Notes: generated by a model not told the origin, from the letters alone. A stretch of 64,000 nucleotides of DNA from Ancylobacter novellus (GCA_003241695.1 QFPN01000006.1:283819-347818), one strand, 5' to 3'. Counted from the first letter of the stretch, positions 9,368-18,964 are shown. Numbers and translations: made by a program.

Positions 9368-10864
9368 TCAAAGCCGGGACGCGATCGCCCGCGCCGCTTC
9401 GTCGAGCGCCCGTAGCGTCGCTCGCAGGTCGTCTTCCGTGGTCGCCGGATTGATCGTGCACAGCCGGATCGTCGTGCGCCCGTCGAGCTTCGTGGTGCCG
9501 ACCACGGCGAAGCCTTCCTCCATCAGCGCTCGCGCCGCCGCGGCGTTGACCGCGTCGGCGGCCTCCGGCGCGAGGCCGTCCGGCGCGTAGCGGAACGCCG
9601 TGATCGCCATCTGGGCGGGCGAGACGACCCGCCATCCCCGCATCCCGCGGACGATCGCTTCGGCGGTTTCCGCAAGCCCGAAGCCCCGGTCGATCGCGGC
9701 CGCGATCCCGTCGCGGCCAAGGGTCTGCAGGGTGAGCCAGAGCCGCGTGGCGCGCGCGGGCCGGGTGAGTTCGGGGCCGAGATCCCAGAAGTTCGGCTCC
9801 GCGCCCTCGGCCGCGCCGTCGCGCAGGTAATCCGAGGACAGCGCGAAGCTCGGCGCGAGCACGCTTGCGTCGCGCACCAGCGCCATCCCGCAGCCATAGG
9901 TCTGGAACAGCCATTTGTGGGCGTCCCAGGCGAGACTGTCGGCGCGGGAAACGCCCGCCAGCAGGTCGCGCCGATCCCCGCAGAGCAGCGCCGAGGCGCC
10001 GAACGCGCCGTCGACATGCATCCAGAGACCCTCTGCGGCGCAGAGATCCGCGATCTGCGGCAAAGGATCGATCGCGCCGGTGTTGGTCGTCCCGGCGCTC
10101 GCCGCGACGGCGAAGGGTTTTCGGCCCGCGTTGCGGTCGTCCGTCACGGCCGTCGCGAGAGCGCGAAGGTCCATCCGCCGGGCCGCGTCGGCGGCCACCG
10201 TTCGGATCTGCCGCGGGAGGAACCCGGCGATCCGCAAAGCCTTCGCGACCGAGGAATGGGTTTCGGCCGTCACATAGACGACGGCGGCGGCGCGCTCGTC
10301 GTCGCGGAGCCGCGCGTCGCGGGCGGCGACCAGCGCGGTGAGGTTCGCCATGGAGCCGCCGGAGACGAACAGGCCGCCGGCGCTCTCCGGAAAGCCGGCG
10401 GCGTCGCAGAGCAGGCGGATCACGTCGCGTTCGATCGCGGTGGCGCCTGCGCTTTGCAGCGCGGAGCCGAGATGCGGGTTGTGGATCTGCGCCGCAAGCT
10501 CGCCGAGCCAGGAAACCGGGGAGACCGGCGCCGGAATGAAGGCGAAGAACCGCGGGTGGCCCGTGTCCATGGCGAATGGAAGGGCGTCCCCCAGCAGCGC
10601 CTCGAGAGCCTCCGCGAGCGGACGTGGGCGCTCGGGCAGCGCGGGACCGAAGTCGGGCGCCGTCGGGGCGCGACGATAGGCGGGCGCGTCAGGGCCGCGC
10701 GCCGCGTGGCCGAGCGCGTGGTCGGTCAGCCGGGCGAAGGCGGCGGCGAGAGCGTTCGTCGAGGAGGAGGCTTCGGAGGCGTTTCTTCCCTCACCCTTGC
10801 GGGGAAGGGGAGGGGGGGGAGATGTCTCCCCTTTCGGGGGTCGGCTCCGGACGTCGTCGGCCAT
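9368..10864 (-). CDS. PLP-dependent decarboxylase (aromatic L-amino-acid / diaminobutyrate decarboxylase family)
   Basis: 498 residues. Group II PLP decarboxylases remove the carboxyl group of aromatic amino acids, glutamate, tyrosine or diaminobutyrate. The family core is plain: HPRFFAFIPAP near the start, GGLFVSGGSMANLTAL, HSSVAKAL, then WMHVDGAFGAS and DSLAWDAHKWLFQTYGCG, whose Lys317 should form the Schiff base with PLP. The substrate cannot be told from sequence. The first ~28 residues are odd: they include a proline-rich PPKGETSPPPPLPRKGEG segment translated from what looks like an intergenic repeat (10783-10843). The true start is uncertain, but there is no later ATG before the conserved domain. 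The gene lies 7 bases after the CNNM-like gene on the same strand, so the two are probably one transcription unit. Confidence 0.85.
   Translation of the reverse strand: MADDVRSRPPKGETSPPPPLPRKGEGRNASEASSSTNALAAAFARLTDHALGHAARGPDAPAYRRAPTAPDFGPALPERPRPLAEALEALLGDALPFAMDTGHPRFFAFIPAPVSPVSWLGELAAQIHNPHLGSALQSAGATAIERDVIRLLCDAAGFPESAGGLFVSGGSMANLTALVAARDARLRDDERAAAVVYVTAETHSSVAKALRIAGFLPRQIRTVAADAARRMDLRALATAVTDDRNAGRKPFAVAASAGTTNTGAIDPLPQIADLCAAEGLWMHVDGAFGASALLCGDRRDLLAGVSRADSLAWDAHKWLFQTYGCGMALVRDASVLAPSFALSSDYLRDGAAEGAEPNFWDLGPELTRPARATRLWLTLQTLGRDGIAAAIDRGFGLAETAEAIVRGMRGWRVVSPAQMAITAFRYAPDGLAPEAADAVNAAAARALMEEGFAVVGTTKLDGRTTIRLCTINPATTEDDLRATLRALDEAARAIASRL
10783..10843. repeat. G/C-rich intergenic-type repeat read as the decarboxylase N-terminus
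   Basis: The stretch contains short nested inverted repeats (CCCTTGCGGGGAAGGG; GGGAGATGTCTCCC) and runs of G. Its translation on the minus strand, with PLPRKGEG, is the familiar product of a dispersed repeat ('...SPLPRKGEG...') seen at many wrongly extended or repeat-invaded protein ends in rhizobia-like genomes. Here it lies inside the first 30 codons of the decarboxylase. Copy number in the genome cannot be seen. Confidence 0.5.
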
Positions 10865-10871
10865 GTCGCCG

Positions 10872-12197
10872 TCAGACGTTGGTCCGGGGCGCGCCGGCTT
10901 CGGCGCCGCGCGGGCGGAACATCAGCTTGTCGACGCGCGGTCCGTCCATGTCGATCACCTCGACGATCCAGCCGCCGACGTCGATCGTGTCGCCCTCGTT
11001 CGGAATGCGGCCGAGCGCGGCGATCACGAGGCCGGCCGCGGTGTGGAACTCGCCCTGCGCCGACTGCGGGATGTTGAACGCGAAGGTCTCGGTCACCGCG
11101 TCGAGCGGCGCGCGGCCGTCGACCATGTAGGAGCCGTCCTCGCGGCGCCGGATGTCGAGGTCATCCGCGGTCTCGTGCTCCTCGGGCAGCGCGCCCGCGA
11201 TCGCGCCGAGCACGTCGTGGGAGGTCACGATGCCTTCGAAGCCGCCGAACTCGTCGACCACGAAGGCGGTCGAGGAGGGTTGCGACTTGAACAGCTCGAG
11301 CAGCGAAAGCGCGGAGGCGCCCTCGGGCACGTAGAGCGGGTCCCGGACCAGCGAGGCGACGTCGAAGCTCCCGCCCCCGATCAGCCGCGCGAGCGCGTCC
11401 TTCTTGTGAAGGATGCCGACCGGGTCGTCGACCGAACCGTTCTTGCCGACGACGATGCGCGAGAACGGGCTTTCCGCCAGTTCGGTCTTCACCGTGTCGA
11501 GGTCGTCGGTGATGTCGACCCAGAACACCTCGCGCCGCGGCGTCATGATGGAGCGCACGGGGCGATCGGCGAGGCCGAGCACGCCTTCGATCATCCGCTT
11601 CTCGACCGGCTCGATCGAGCCCGCGGCGACGCCCTCGGCGATCACGGAGCGCACCTCCTCCTCGGTGACGTTCGAGCCGTCCTGTTCCGTCACGCGAAGG
11701 AGACGGAGCATGACCGCCGACGAGGCGTTGAGCACCACGACGAAGGGGCGGCCGATCAGGGCGATGAACGACAGCGGTCCGGCCACGAAGGCGGCGATCG
11801 GCTCGGGGTTTGCGAGCGCCACCCGCTTCGGGACGAGTTCGCCGAGGATGAGCGAGACATAGCCGATGCCGAACACGACGAGCGCGGTCGCGACCGGGCT
11901 GGCGTAGCGATCCAGCGACGTGCTTTCGCGAAGCACCTGGGCGAGCGGATCGGCGAGCGCCGACTCGCCAACGACGCCGGTCAGGATCGCGATCAGCGTT
12001 ATGCCGATCTGGATGGCCGACAGGAAGCTCGAGGGGTCGTCGCTGAGGCGGATGGCGCGGGCCGCGCCGGCGTCGCCGCCGTCGGCCATCATCTTGAGGC
12101 GTGGTCTGCGGGCCGAGACGATCGCGAGCTCCGACAGCGCGAAAAACCCGTTCAGGAGCACGAGGCCCAGAAGAACGGCGATGTCGACGATCGGCAT
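10872..12197 (-). CDS. CNNM/CorC-type membrane protein with CBS pair (hemolysin C family)
   Basis: 441 residues from the ATG at 12195-12197. A GTG 27 codons upstream is possible, but it adds an Arg-rich non-conserved stretch. The N-terminal DUF21 domain starts directly with a membrane segment (MPIVDIAVLLGLVLLNGFFA, then LSELAIVSARRPRL), with further hydrophobic helices around 60-165. Two CBS domains follow at about 205-330 (marked by MTPRREVFWVD and FVVDEFGGFEGIVT), and a C-terminal CorC/HlyC domain at about 345-425. Members are linked to magnesium/cobalt efflux; many are annotated as hemolysins without evidence. It is followed on the same strand by the decarboxylase. Confidence 0.9.
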   Translation of the reverse strand: MPIVDIAVLLGLVLLNGFFALSELAIVSARRPRLKMMADGGDAGAARAIRLSDDPSSFLSAIQIGITLIAILTGVVGESALADPLAQVLRESTSLDRYASPVATALVVFGIGYVSLILGELVPKRVALANPEPIAAFVAGPLSFIALIGRPFVVVLNASSAVMLRLLRVTEQDGSNVTEEEVRSVIAEGVAAGSIEPVEKRMIEGVLGLADRPVRSIMTPRREVFWVDITDDLDTVKTELAESPFSRIVVGKNGSVDDPVGILHKKDALARLIGGGSFDVASLVRDPLYVPEGASALSLLELFKSQPSSTAFVVDEFGGFEGIVTSHDVLGAIAGALPEEHETADDLDIRRREDGSYMVDGRAPLDAVTETFAFNIPQSAQGEFHTAAGLVIAALGRIPNEGDTIDVGGWIVEVIDMDGPRVDKLMFRPRGAEAGAPRTNV

Positions 12198-12429
12198 GAA
12201 GGGTCCGCGGAGAGGCGGGCGCGCGGTCCGCGCCCGTCGAAGAGGCCGCACTATAGCGCTTCGTCGCGCGAGCGCCACCGCCGGAACGTCGCCTCCGCGG
12301 CGGCGCGGCCTCCCATGTCGAGAGGATCCACCAAAGGCGCATCTGGCTACCGGGCGGCGGCAGATTATGTAAATGAACCTTAAACCTCGCCGTCATGAGA
12401 TGGACAGGTCCAGGCTTTAGGCTTCACAA

Positions 12430-12798
12430 ATGTCTGATTCGATCGATCGTCTTTATCGCGCCGTCTGTGAGGCAGGCGAGGAGAGGCCCGCGCTTTCCCG
12501 AACCGCGCGGCTGCGCGGCGAAGGCGTGAACAAGATGGCGAAGAAGGTGGCCGAGGAGGCCGCCGAGGTCGCGATCGAGGCCGTGACCGGCGCACGGGAA
12601 GGGCTGATCCGCGAAAGCGCCGACCTGATCTACAATCTCGCGGTGCTGTGGTCGGCGACCGGCGTCTCGCCCGAGGACGTCTACGCCGAGATGGATCGGC
12701 GCGAACGCCTCTACGGCATCGCGCAGAAGCTGCCGAAGTCAGCCGCCGGCGAGCAGTCGGAGGAGACCGCGCCGCTGGCGAGGCAGACGGCGCGTTAG
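12430..12798 (+). CDS. hisE: Phosphoribosyl-ATP pyrophosphatase
   Basis: 122 residues. HisE removes pyrophosphate from phosphoribosyl-ATP, step 2 of histidine synthesis. It is an all-alpha protein of the MazG-like fold. The motif KMAKKVAEEAAEVAIEA followed by ESADLIYNLAVLW shows the metal-binding acidic residues (EEAAE, ESAD). The C-terminal tail past about residue 105 is variable. It stands alone between a CNNM gene and the tonB operon, whereas in many Hyphomicrobiales hisE sits at the end of the his cluster. The start ATG is 10 bases after an AGGCTTTAGGC stretch with no strong ribosome binding site. A related MazG-type pyrophosphatase is the only realistic alternative. Confidence 0.88.
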   Translation: MSDSIDRLYRAVCEAGEERPALSRTARLRGEGVNKMAKKVAEEAAEVAIEAVTGAREGLIRESADLIYNLAVLWSATGVSPEDVYAEMDRRERLYGIAQKLPKSAAGEQSEETAPLARQTAR

Positions 12799-12817
12799 GC
12801 TCCCCGGACGGAACAGC

Positions 12818-13744
12818 TCAGCGACGGGACGTGAAGTTCACGTTGACCGTGAAACGTTTCGACGACGCGGTCATGTCCGCCGGCATCGGCGGGATGTTGG
12901 CGCGCCGCACCATCGCCATGGCTTCCGCGCCCGCAGGCCCCTGCTCCGAGGCCGAAACGCCGCTCACCGCGCCGCTGCGCGCGACGGTGAACGACACCTT
13001 CACACGGTTCGTGAAGGTGATGTTCGAACGTTTTTGCGCGGCGACGGCCGCCTGCACCTTCCTGGCGTACTCAGCCCCGGCCGCGGCGCTGGCGGCGCCC
13101 GCGTTCGCGGAGGCGCCGCTTCGGCCGCCGGCGTCCTGCGCCCGCTGCGTCGGAGCGGGGCGCTCGGCGACGGGGGCGTCCTTCTTCGGCGCAGGCTTCG
13201 GCCGTTCGCGGACGACATCGCGCTTTTTCTCTGGCTTCGGCTCCGGCTTCTTCGCGACGGGCTTCGGAGCGGGCTTCGGCTCGATCTCCTCTTCCTGCGC
13301 GGTCACCATCTCCTGCGGGGGCAGCGTGACCGCGGCCTCGACGTCGGGCGGCGCTTCCGTCAGGTCCGGCGGAACCTCCATCGCGAGCTGGGGCGTTTCG
13401 AGAGCTTCGACCGCCTCGGTTTCCGTATCCGGCGGCTGGACGTCGTCGGGCGAGATCTCCTCAAGCTCCTCGACCGGCTCGTCTTCCGTCACTTCCTCGG
13501 ATCTTGCGTCGGCGGCCGTGTCGGCCCCCGCCTCCTGGAGCTGCGCCGCGCCCGAGGGCGGCGGCAGCAGGTCGAGCTCGATCGGGGTCTGGGACTCGAA
13601 GCCGGCCGGGGCCGGCATGCGGTTCAGGTAGACATAGGCGCCGGCGTGCAGCGCCGCCGCGACCGCGATCCCTGCGCCCCAGCGCTTCGCCGCGCTCGCG
13701 GAGGACTCGACCTCGTGGATCGAGAAGGCGTCAACGGCGGCCAT
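12818..13744 (-). CDS. tonB: TonB family energy transducer
   Basis: 308 residues. TonB transmits proton-motive force from ExbB-ExbD to outer-membrane receptors. One membrane helix lies at about residues 22-40 (WGAGIAVAAALHAGAYVYL). A long Glu/Pro-rich region (about 45-205, with KPAPKPVAKKPEPKPEKK) spans the periplasm, and a C-terminal TonB domain covers about 215-308 (ITFTNRVKVSFTVARSGAV). It is the last gene of the exbB-exbD-tonB operon and overlaps the exbD end by 14 bases. The last ~15 residues (KRFTVNVNFTSRR) are typical of alphaproteobacterial TonB proteins. No iron box was recognised, and no TonB-dependent receptor is in the window. Confidence 0.9.
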   Translation of the reverse strand: MAAVDAFSIHEVESSASAAKRWGAGIAVAAALHAGAYVYLNRMPAPAGFESQTPIELDLLPPPSGAAQLQEAGADTAADARSEEVTEDEPVEELEEISPDDVQPPDTETEAVEALETPQLAMEVPPDLTEAPPDVEAAVTLPPQEMVTAQEEEIEPKPAPKPVAKKPEPKPEKKRDVVRERPKPAPKKDAPVAERPAPTQRAQDAGGRSGASANAGAASAAAGAEYARKVQAAVAAQKRSNITFTNRVKVSFTVARSGAVSGVSASEQGPAGAEAMAMVRRANIPPMPADMTASSKRFTVNVNFTSRR

Positions 13745-14168
13745 TCGACCCGACGGCCTCGAGCGCCACCAGCGCGACCTTGAGATAGCCGGCGTCGCGG
13801 ACGCCGTTCATGACGTTCATCAGCTCGCCGACCGGAACATTCTTGTCCGCGCGCAGGAAGATGCGCTGTTCGCGGTCGCCCTTGGTGGCTGCCTGCAGCG
13901 CGCCGCCCAGCGCCGACTGGTCCAGCGTCTGGTTGCCGAGCGAGAGCTTCAGATCCTTCTGGATCGTGAGGTAGATCGGCTTGTCCGGGCGCGGCTGGCG
14001 CTTGGCGCTGGACGCCGGCAGGTCGACGCCGACGTCGACCGTCGCGAGCGGCGCCGCCACCATGAAGATGATCAGCAGCACCAGGATCACGTCGATGAAC
14101 GGCGTGACGTTGATGTCGTGCGTCTCGACGAGGTCGTCCCCGCCGGAATGGTCGAGTTTGGCGGCCAT
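13731..14168 (-). CDS. exbD: ExbD/TolR family biopolymer transport protein
   Basis: 145 residues from the ATG at 14166-14168. An upstream in-frame ATG would add 16 residues that overlap the exbB end and look unconserved. The single membrane helix contains INVTPFIDVILVLLIIFMVA, with the conserved Asp of TPFID that takes part in proton conduction. The C-terminal periplasmic domain (about 60-140) includes RADKNVPVGELMNVMNGVR. The gene lies between exbB and tonB in tight linkage. TolR is the close alternative, but the tonB neighbour decides for ExbD. Confidence 0.92.
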   Translation of the reverse strand: MAAKLDHSGGDDLVETHDINVTPFIDVILVLLIIFMVAAPLATVDVGVDLPASSAKRQPRPDKPIYLTIQKDLKLSLGNQTLDQSALGGALQAATKGDREQRIFLRADKNVPVGELMNVMNGVRDAGYLKVALVALEAVGSNGRR

Positions 14169-14178
14169 CGGACGCGCC

Positions 14179-15173
<995 letters not shown>

Positions 15174-15177
<4 letters not shown>

Positions 15178-15596
15178 TTGCCGAACTCCACGTCCTTCAC
15201 CCGCGAGGAGGTCGACACCATCGCGAGGCAGTCGTCCGCGCCGCCGCAGGCTGTCACGTCGTTGAGCAGCACCTTCCCGACGCCGTCGCACTTCGTCTCC
15301 GAGGCGTCGAACAGCTTGACGGACGTCTTCGACGCCCGCACCGGCCCCGCCTCGACGGCGAGGCGACGCGTGATCACGCCGTCCTTGTCGAAGAAGACGA
15401 GGTCGAGCTTGAGGCTGTCGAGGGCCTTTTCGCCAGGATTGGCGACGACCAGGGAGATCCGGCAGCCGTCGTCCTTCGGCTCGAGACGGTTCAGCTCGAT
15501 CGACACGCCTGTCGCGGCGGCGGCGGGAACGGAAACCAGCAGGCCCGCTGACGCAAAGGCCGCCATGGCGGCGCGCGTGTATTCGAAAGGCGTCAA
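15174..15596 (-). CDS. Small secreted protein with four cysteines, upstream of exbB
   Basis: 140 residues from a TTG at 15594-15596, which has an excellent ribosome binding site (AAGGAG, 6 bases upstream). An in-frame ATG further upstream (15650) has none and would put a polar stretch before the signal peptide. The N-terminus is a signal peptide (AAMAAFASAGLLVSVPAAAA), so the mature protein is periplasmic. It carries four cysteines (DDGC, ETKC, TACGGADDC), enough for two disulfides, and reads as a beta-rich domain. I do not recognise a named family. Its stop overlaps the exbB start, so it belongs to the exbB-exbD-tonB operon and may be an accessory of that system; this is inference from position. 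Confidence 0.75.
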
Positions 15597-15812
15597 CGAC
15601 CTCTCCTTCAGAAACGGAACATCGGATTGGCAAGACGCGAATAGGCGCATGACGGCGAGACTTCAAGAGCGGGTAAGCCAATTGATAATCGCTCTAATTT
15701 GAAGATCGGGCCGTTTCTTGGCCGGCGCGTAACACGAGTCTGGAATCTTCGGCTTCCGAGCCGCTGCGGGCGTCGCGTCCCGCGCGGACGGAGCCGAGGA
15801 GCGTGTCGCGGC

Positions 15813-15841
15813 TTGACAGTATATCATTTCCGTAGAATATA
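15813..15841 (+). promoter_or_regulatory. Strong sigma70-type promoter
   Basis: TTGACA (15813-15818), a 17-base spacer, and AATATA (15836-15841), in an AT-rich patch. The -35 is a perfect match and spacing is ideal. It would start transcription near 15848, ahead of the small ORF at 15940 and the histidine kinase. A 15-codon reading frame begins at the presumed start point (15843-15890) but is probably not translated. Confidence 0.65.
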
Positions 15842-15939
15842 TATGTTTATGACTGGGGCGGGATCGATGGACCTGCTCGCGCCGCCCTGACCGCACCCGC
15901 CGCACGCCTTGCACCGACTCTTGAGCAGCAGAGACCGAA

Positions 15940-16080
15940 ATGACCGCTTCCCTGTTGGACGCCATCACCGGCTGGTTCTCGGGTTTCCGGACCGCTTCCG
16001 CCGATTTTTCCGAGATCGATCTCGAAGGCGAGGAGGATCTGTTCGATCCGGCGGTCAGCCCGCTCGAAGAGTTCCACTGA
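15940..16080 (+). CDS. Acidic 46-residue small protein (hypothetical)
   Basis: 46 residues from ATG 15940. The N-terminal ~18 residues (MTASLLDAITGWFSGFR) can form an amphipathic helix, and the rest is strongly acidic (11 Asp/Glu, one Arg, one His in the whole protein). There is no membrane span. It lies about 90 bases downstream of a near-consensus promoter. The ribosome binding site is weak (GAGACC), which lowers confidence. Its first 16 residues resemble the start of the small ORF at 32135 (MTA..L.A....FS.GF). The hybrid histidine kinase begins 158 bases downstream on the same strand. No function can be assigned. Confidence 0.5.
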   Translation: MTASLLDAITGWFSGFRTASADFSEIDLEGEEDLFDPAVSPLEEFH

Positions 16081-16238
16081 GAGCCGTCGCGGGCAGGACG
16101 GCGTGAGCGCCCGTCCGCCGCTGCACGCAGGGAGCTGAGAGGCGAAGGGCCTTCTCGACCGTTCGGGTCGGCCGGGGTGACGAGCGCGCCCGATGCGCTA
16201 CAACGGGGCCTCGTCCCGTTCCGCGTACCGTCCCGCTC

Positions 16239-18854
16239 ATGACCGACATCGCCGCGACGACCGTTCCGCCGGACCGCCTCGCCTTCCTTTCGGCCGGCGG
16301 GGCGCTTGCGCGCGCGATGCTCGGCCTCGATCACAAGCGCTCCCCGCTCGGCCCGCCGGCCGACTGGCCTGCGGCCCTCAAGGCCGTGGTCGGCTTCATG
16401 CTGCCGTCCAAGGCCGAGATCGTGCTGTTCTGGGGGCAGGACTATCTCGCGCTCTACAACGACGCCTACGCGCCGACGATCGGGTCGAAGCATCCGGGCG
16501 CGCTCGGCCGCCCGGCGCGCGAGAACTGGTCCGAACTCTGGGACGATCTCGAACCGCTGCTGAAGCAGGTGCGCGAGACGGGCGAGACCTACACGGCCAA
16601 GGACCGGCCCTTCGTGCTGTCGCGCGGGGCGGGCGTCGAGCAGGTCTATTTCGACATCTCCTATCAGGCCGTGCGGGACGAGGCGGGCGACGTCGCGGGC
16701 GTGCTCTGCATCGTGGCCGAAACGACGCGGCGCGTGACGGCCGAGCGGCGCTTGCAGTTTCTCGTCGAACTCAGCGACCGCACCCGCGCGATCGGCGATC
16801 CGGAGACGGTGAAGGGCGTCGTCGCGGCGCTGATCGGCGAGAGGCTCGGGGCCGACCGCGCCGGCTACGCCGAGATCGCGGACGACGGCCGGAGTTTTTC
16901 GGTCGCTCGCGACTGGACCGCGCCCGGCGTTCCGAGCCTCGCGGGCCGTCATGATCTCCTCGCCTTCGGGGAGACGATCGCGGAGGATTTGAGGGCCGGA
17001 CGGGTCATCCGCATCGAGGACGTCGCCGCCGATCCCGCTTCGAGCGCCGCCTTCGGCGCGATCGGCGTCGCGGCGAACGTCGCGGCCCCGCTGATGAAGG
17101 ACGGCCGCTGCGTCGCGGTGCTCTACGTTCACGCCATGACGCCGCGGCGCTGGTCGGACGACGAGGTCGCGCTGGTGGCCGAGGCGGCCGAGCGCACCTG
17201 GTCCGCGGTCGCCCGCGCGCGGGCCGACCGCGCTGCGGTCGAGAACGAACGGCGTTTTGAGGCGATCGCGAACTCGATCGACCAGATGATCTGGTCGACG
17301 AGGCCCGACGGCTTCCACGACTATTACAACGACCGCTGGTACGAGTTCACCGGCGTGCCCTACGGCTCGACCGACGGCGAGGAGTGGAACGGCATGTTCC
17401 ATCCGGACGATCAGGAGCGCGCCTGGACGGTCTGGCGCAGGAGCCTGGAGACCGGGGAGCCGTACCACATCGAATACCGCCTCAGGCATCGGACGGGAGC
17501 CTATCGCTGGGTCATCGGCCGCGCCCAATGCGCCCGCGACGCGAGCGGCGAGATCGTCCGCTGGTACGGCACCTGCACCGACGTCAACGATCTGAAGCGC
17601 GCCGAGGCCGCGCTCCGGGAACTCAACGAAACGCTCGAAACGCGCGTCGCCGAAGGCGTCGCCGAACGCGAGCAGATGGCCGAGGCGCTGCGCCAGGCCC
17701 AGAAGATGGAAGCGCTCGGCCAGCTCACGGGGGGCGTCGCGCACGACTTCAACAATCTGCTTCAGGTGGTGGTGGGCAACCTCGAGATCCTCCAGCGCAA
17801 CCTGCCCGAGGACGCCGCCCGGCTGCGCCGCTCCGCCGCCAACGCCCTGATCGGGGCGAACCGCGCCGCGACGCTGACCCAGCGCCTGCTCGCCTTTTCC
17901 CGCCGCCAGCCGCTCGCGCCGCAGCCCGTAATGGCGAACGCGCTCGTCACCGGCATGGCCGAGCTGCTGACCCGCACCCTCGGCGAGACGATCGAGTTCG
18001 AAACCGTGCAGGGCGCCGGGCTATGGCGGGTCGAGGCGGACCCGAACCAGCTCGAGAACGCGATCCTCAATCTGGCGGTCAACGCCCGTGACGCGATGCC
18101 GGAAGGCGGCAAGCTCACCATCGAGACCTCGAACGCCCATATCGATCACGCCTATGCGGCCGAGCACGCCGAGGTGAAGGTGGGGCAGTATGTCGTCATC
18201 TCGGTTTCGGACACCGGCCTCGGCATGGCGAGGGAGACGGTCGAGCGCGCCTTCGAGCCGTTCTTCACCACCAAGGAGGTGGGCAAGGGCACGGGCCTCG
18301 GCCTTTCGATGGTCTACGGCTTCGTCAAGCAGTCGGGCGGCCATCTCAAGCTCTATTCGGAGCCCGGCGAAGGCACGACCGTGAAGATCTATCTGCCGCG
18401 CCTGATGGGCGAGGGCCACGAAGAGACTGCGACCGCCGCCGACCTGGTTCCCGACGGATCGTCCTCCGAGACCATTCTGGTCACGGAGGACGACGACGAC
18501 GTCAGGATGTATTCGGTCGATGCTCTTCGCGAACTCGGCTACCGCGTGCTGGAGGCCCATGACGCCGCTTCCGCGCTGCGCCTGCTCGAACGGCAAGAGG
18601 GACGGGTCGACCTGCTCTTCACCGACGTGGTGCTGGCGGGCGGCGTCAACGGGCAGGAACTCGCGGCACGAGCGCGGGCGTTGAGGCCCGGCCTCAAGGT
18701 GCTGTTCACCACCGGCTACGCCCGCAACGCCATCGTGCACCATGGCCGGCTCGATCCCGGAGTCGAGCTCATCACCAAGCCCTTCACCTATGCCGACCTC
18801 GCGGTCCGCGTCCGCGAGGTGCTGGACGGCCGTCCGGGGCGGTCGAAGGGGTGA
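16239..18854 (+). CDS. Soluble hybrid sensor histidine kinase (PAS-GAF-PAS-HisKA-HATPase-REC)
   Basis: 871 residues without a membrane segment, so a cytosolic sensor. Order: a PAS-like domain (about 25-165, with LFWGQDYLALYNDAYAP), a GAF domain (about 175-330), a second PAS (about 345-460, with FTGVPYGSTDGEEW and a PAC motif), a short coiled-coil linker, HisKA with the phosphorylatable His502 in GGVAHDFNNLLQ, the HATPase domain (N box LAVNARDAMPEGG, then GTGLGLSMVYGFVKQSGG), and a C-terminal receiver domain (about 750-865) whose Asp796 in LFTDVVLAGG is the likely phospho-acceptor. The PAS + HDFNNLLQ + receiver layout is common in Hyphomicrobiales. No response-regulator gene is adjacent, so the output is unknown. 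The start ATG was chosen because the conserved domain begins soon after; no clear ribosome binding site was seen. Confidence 0.9.
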   Translation: MTDIAATTVPPDRLAFLSAGGALARAMLGLDHKRSPLGPPADWPAALKAVVGFMLPSKAEIVLFWGQDYLALYNDAYAPTIGSKHPGALGRPARENWSELWDDLEPLLKQVRETGETYTAKDRPFVLSRGAGVEQVYFDISYQAVRDEAGDVAGVLCIVAETTRRVTAERRLQFLVELSDRTRAIGDPETVKGVVAALIGERLGADRAGYAEIADDGRSFSVARDWTAPGVPSLAGRHDLLAFGETIAEDLRAGRVIRIEDVAADPASSAAFGAIGVAANVAAPLMKDGRCVAVLYVHAMTPRRWSDDEVALVAEAAERTWSAVARARADRAAVENERRFEAIANSIDQMIWSTRPDGFHDYYNDRWYEFTGVPYGSTDGEEWNGMFHPDDQERAWTVWRRSLETGEPYHIEYRLRHRTGAYRWVIGRAQCARDASGEIVRWYGTCTDVNDLKRAEAALRELNETLETRVAEGVAEREQMAEALRQAQKMEALGQLTGGVAHDFNNLLQVVVGNLEILQRNLPEDAARLRRSAANALIGANRAATLTQRLLAFSRRQPLAPQPVMANALVTGMAELLTRTLGETIEFETVQGAGLWRVEADPNQLENAILNLAVNARDAMPEGGKLTIETSNAHIDHAYAAEHAEVKVGQYVVISVSDTGLGMARETVERAFEPFFTTKEVGKGTGLGLSMVYGFVKQSGGHLKLYSEPGEGTTVKIYLPRLMGEGHEETATAADLVPDGSSSETILVTEDDDDVRMYSVDALRELGYRVLEAHDAASALRLLERQEGRVDLLFTDVVLAGGVNGQELAARARALRPGLKVLFTTGYARNAIVHHGRLDPGVELITKPFTYADLAVRVREVLDGRPGRSKG

Positions 18855-18892
18855 CATTGCGGGTCGGGGACGAGCGCGGTCGCTCCGGACGC

Positions 18893-18922
18893 AAAAGAAA
18901 GGGGCTTCCGAATGGAAGCCCC
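18893..18922 (-). terminator. Rho-independent terminator of fhs
   Basis: Stem GGGGCTTCC / GGAAGCCCC with an ATTC/GAAT tetraloop (18901-18922). Read on the minus strand it is followed by TTTCTTTTG. It lies 43 bases beyond the fhs stop and faces the kinase gene from the other side. Confidence 0.85.
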
Positions 18923-18964
18923 TTGGGATGAACGAGCGGACGCGCCGAAGGCGTCCGGGCCGCG

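Noticed and set aside
15699..15890. 63-codon ORF across the promoter at 15813
   Set aside because: It runs through a strong promoter, has an Arg-rich composition and no ribosome binding site.
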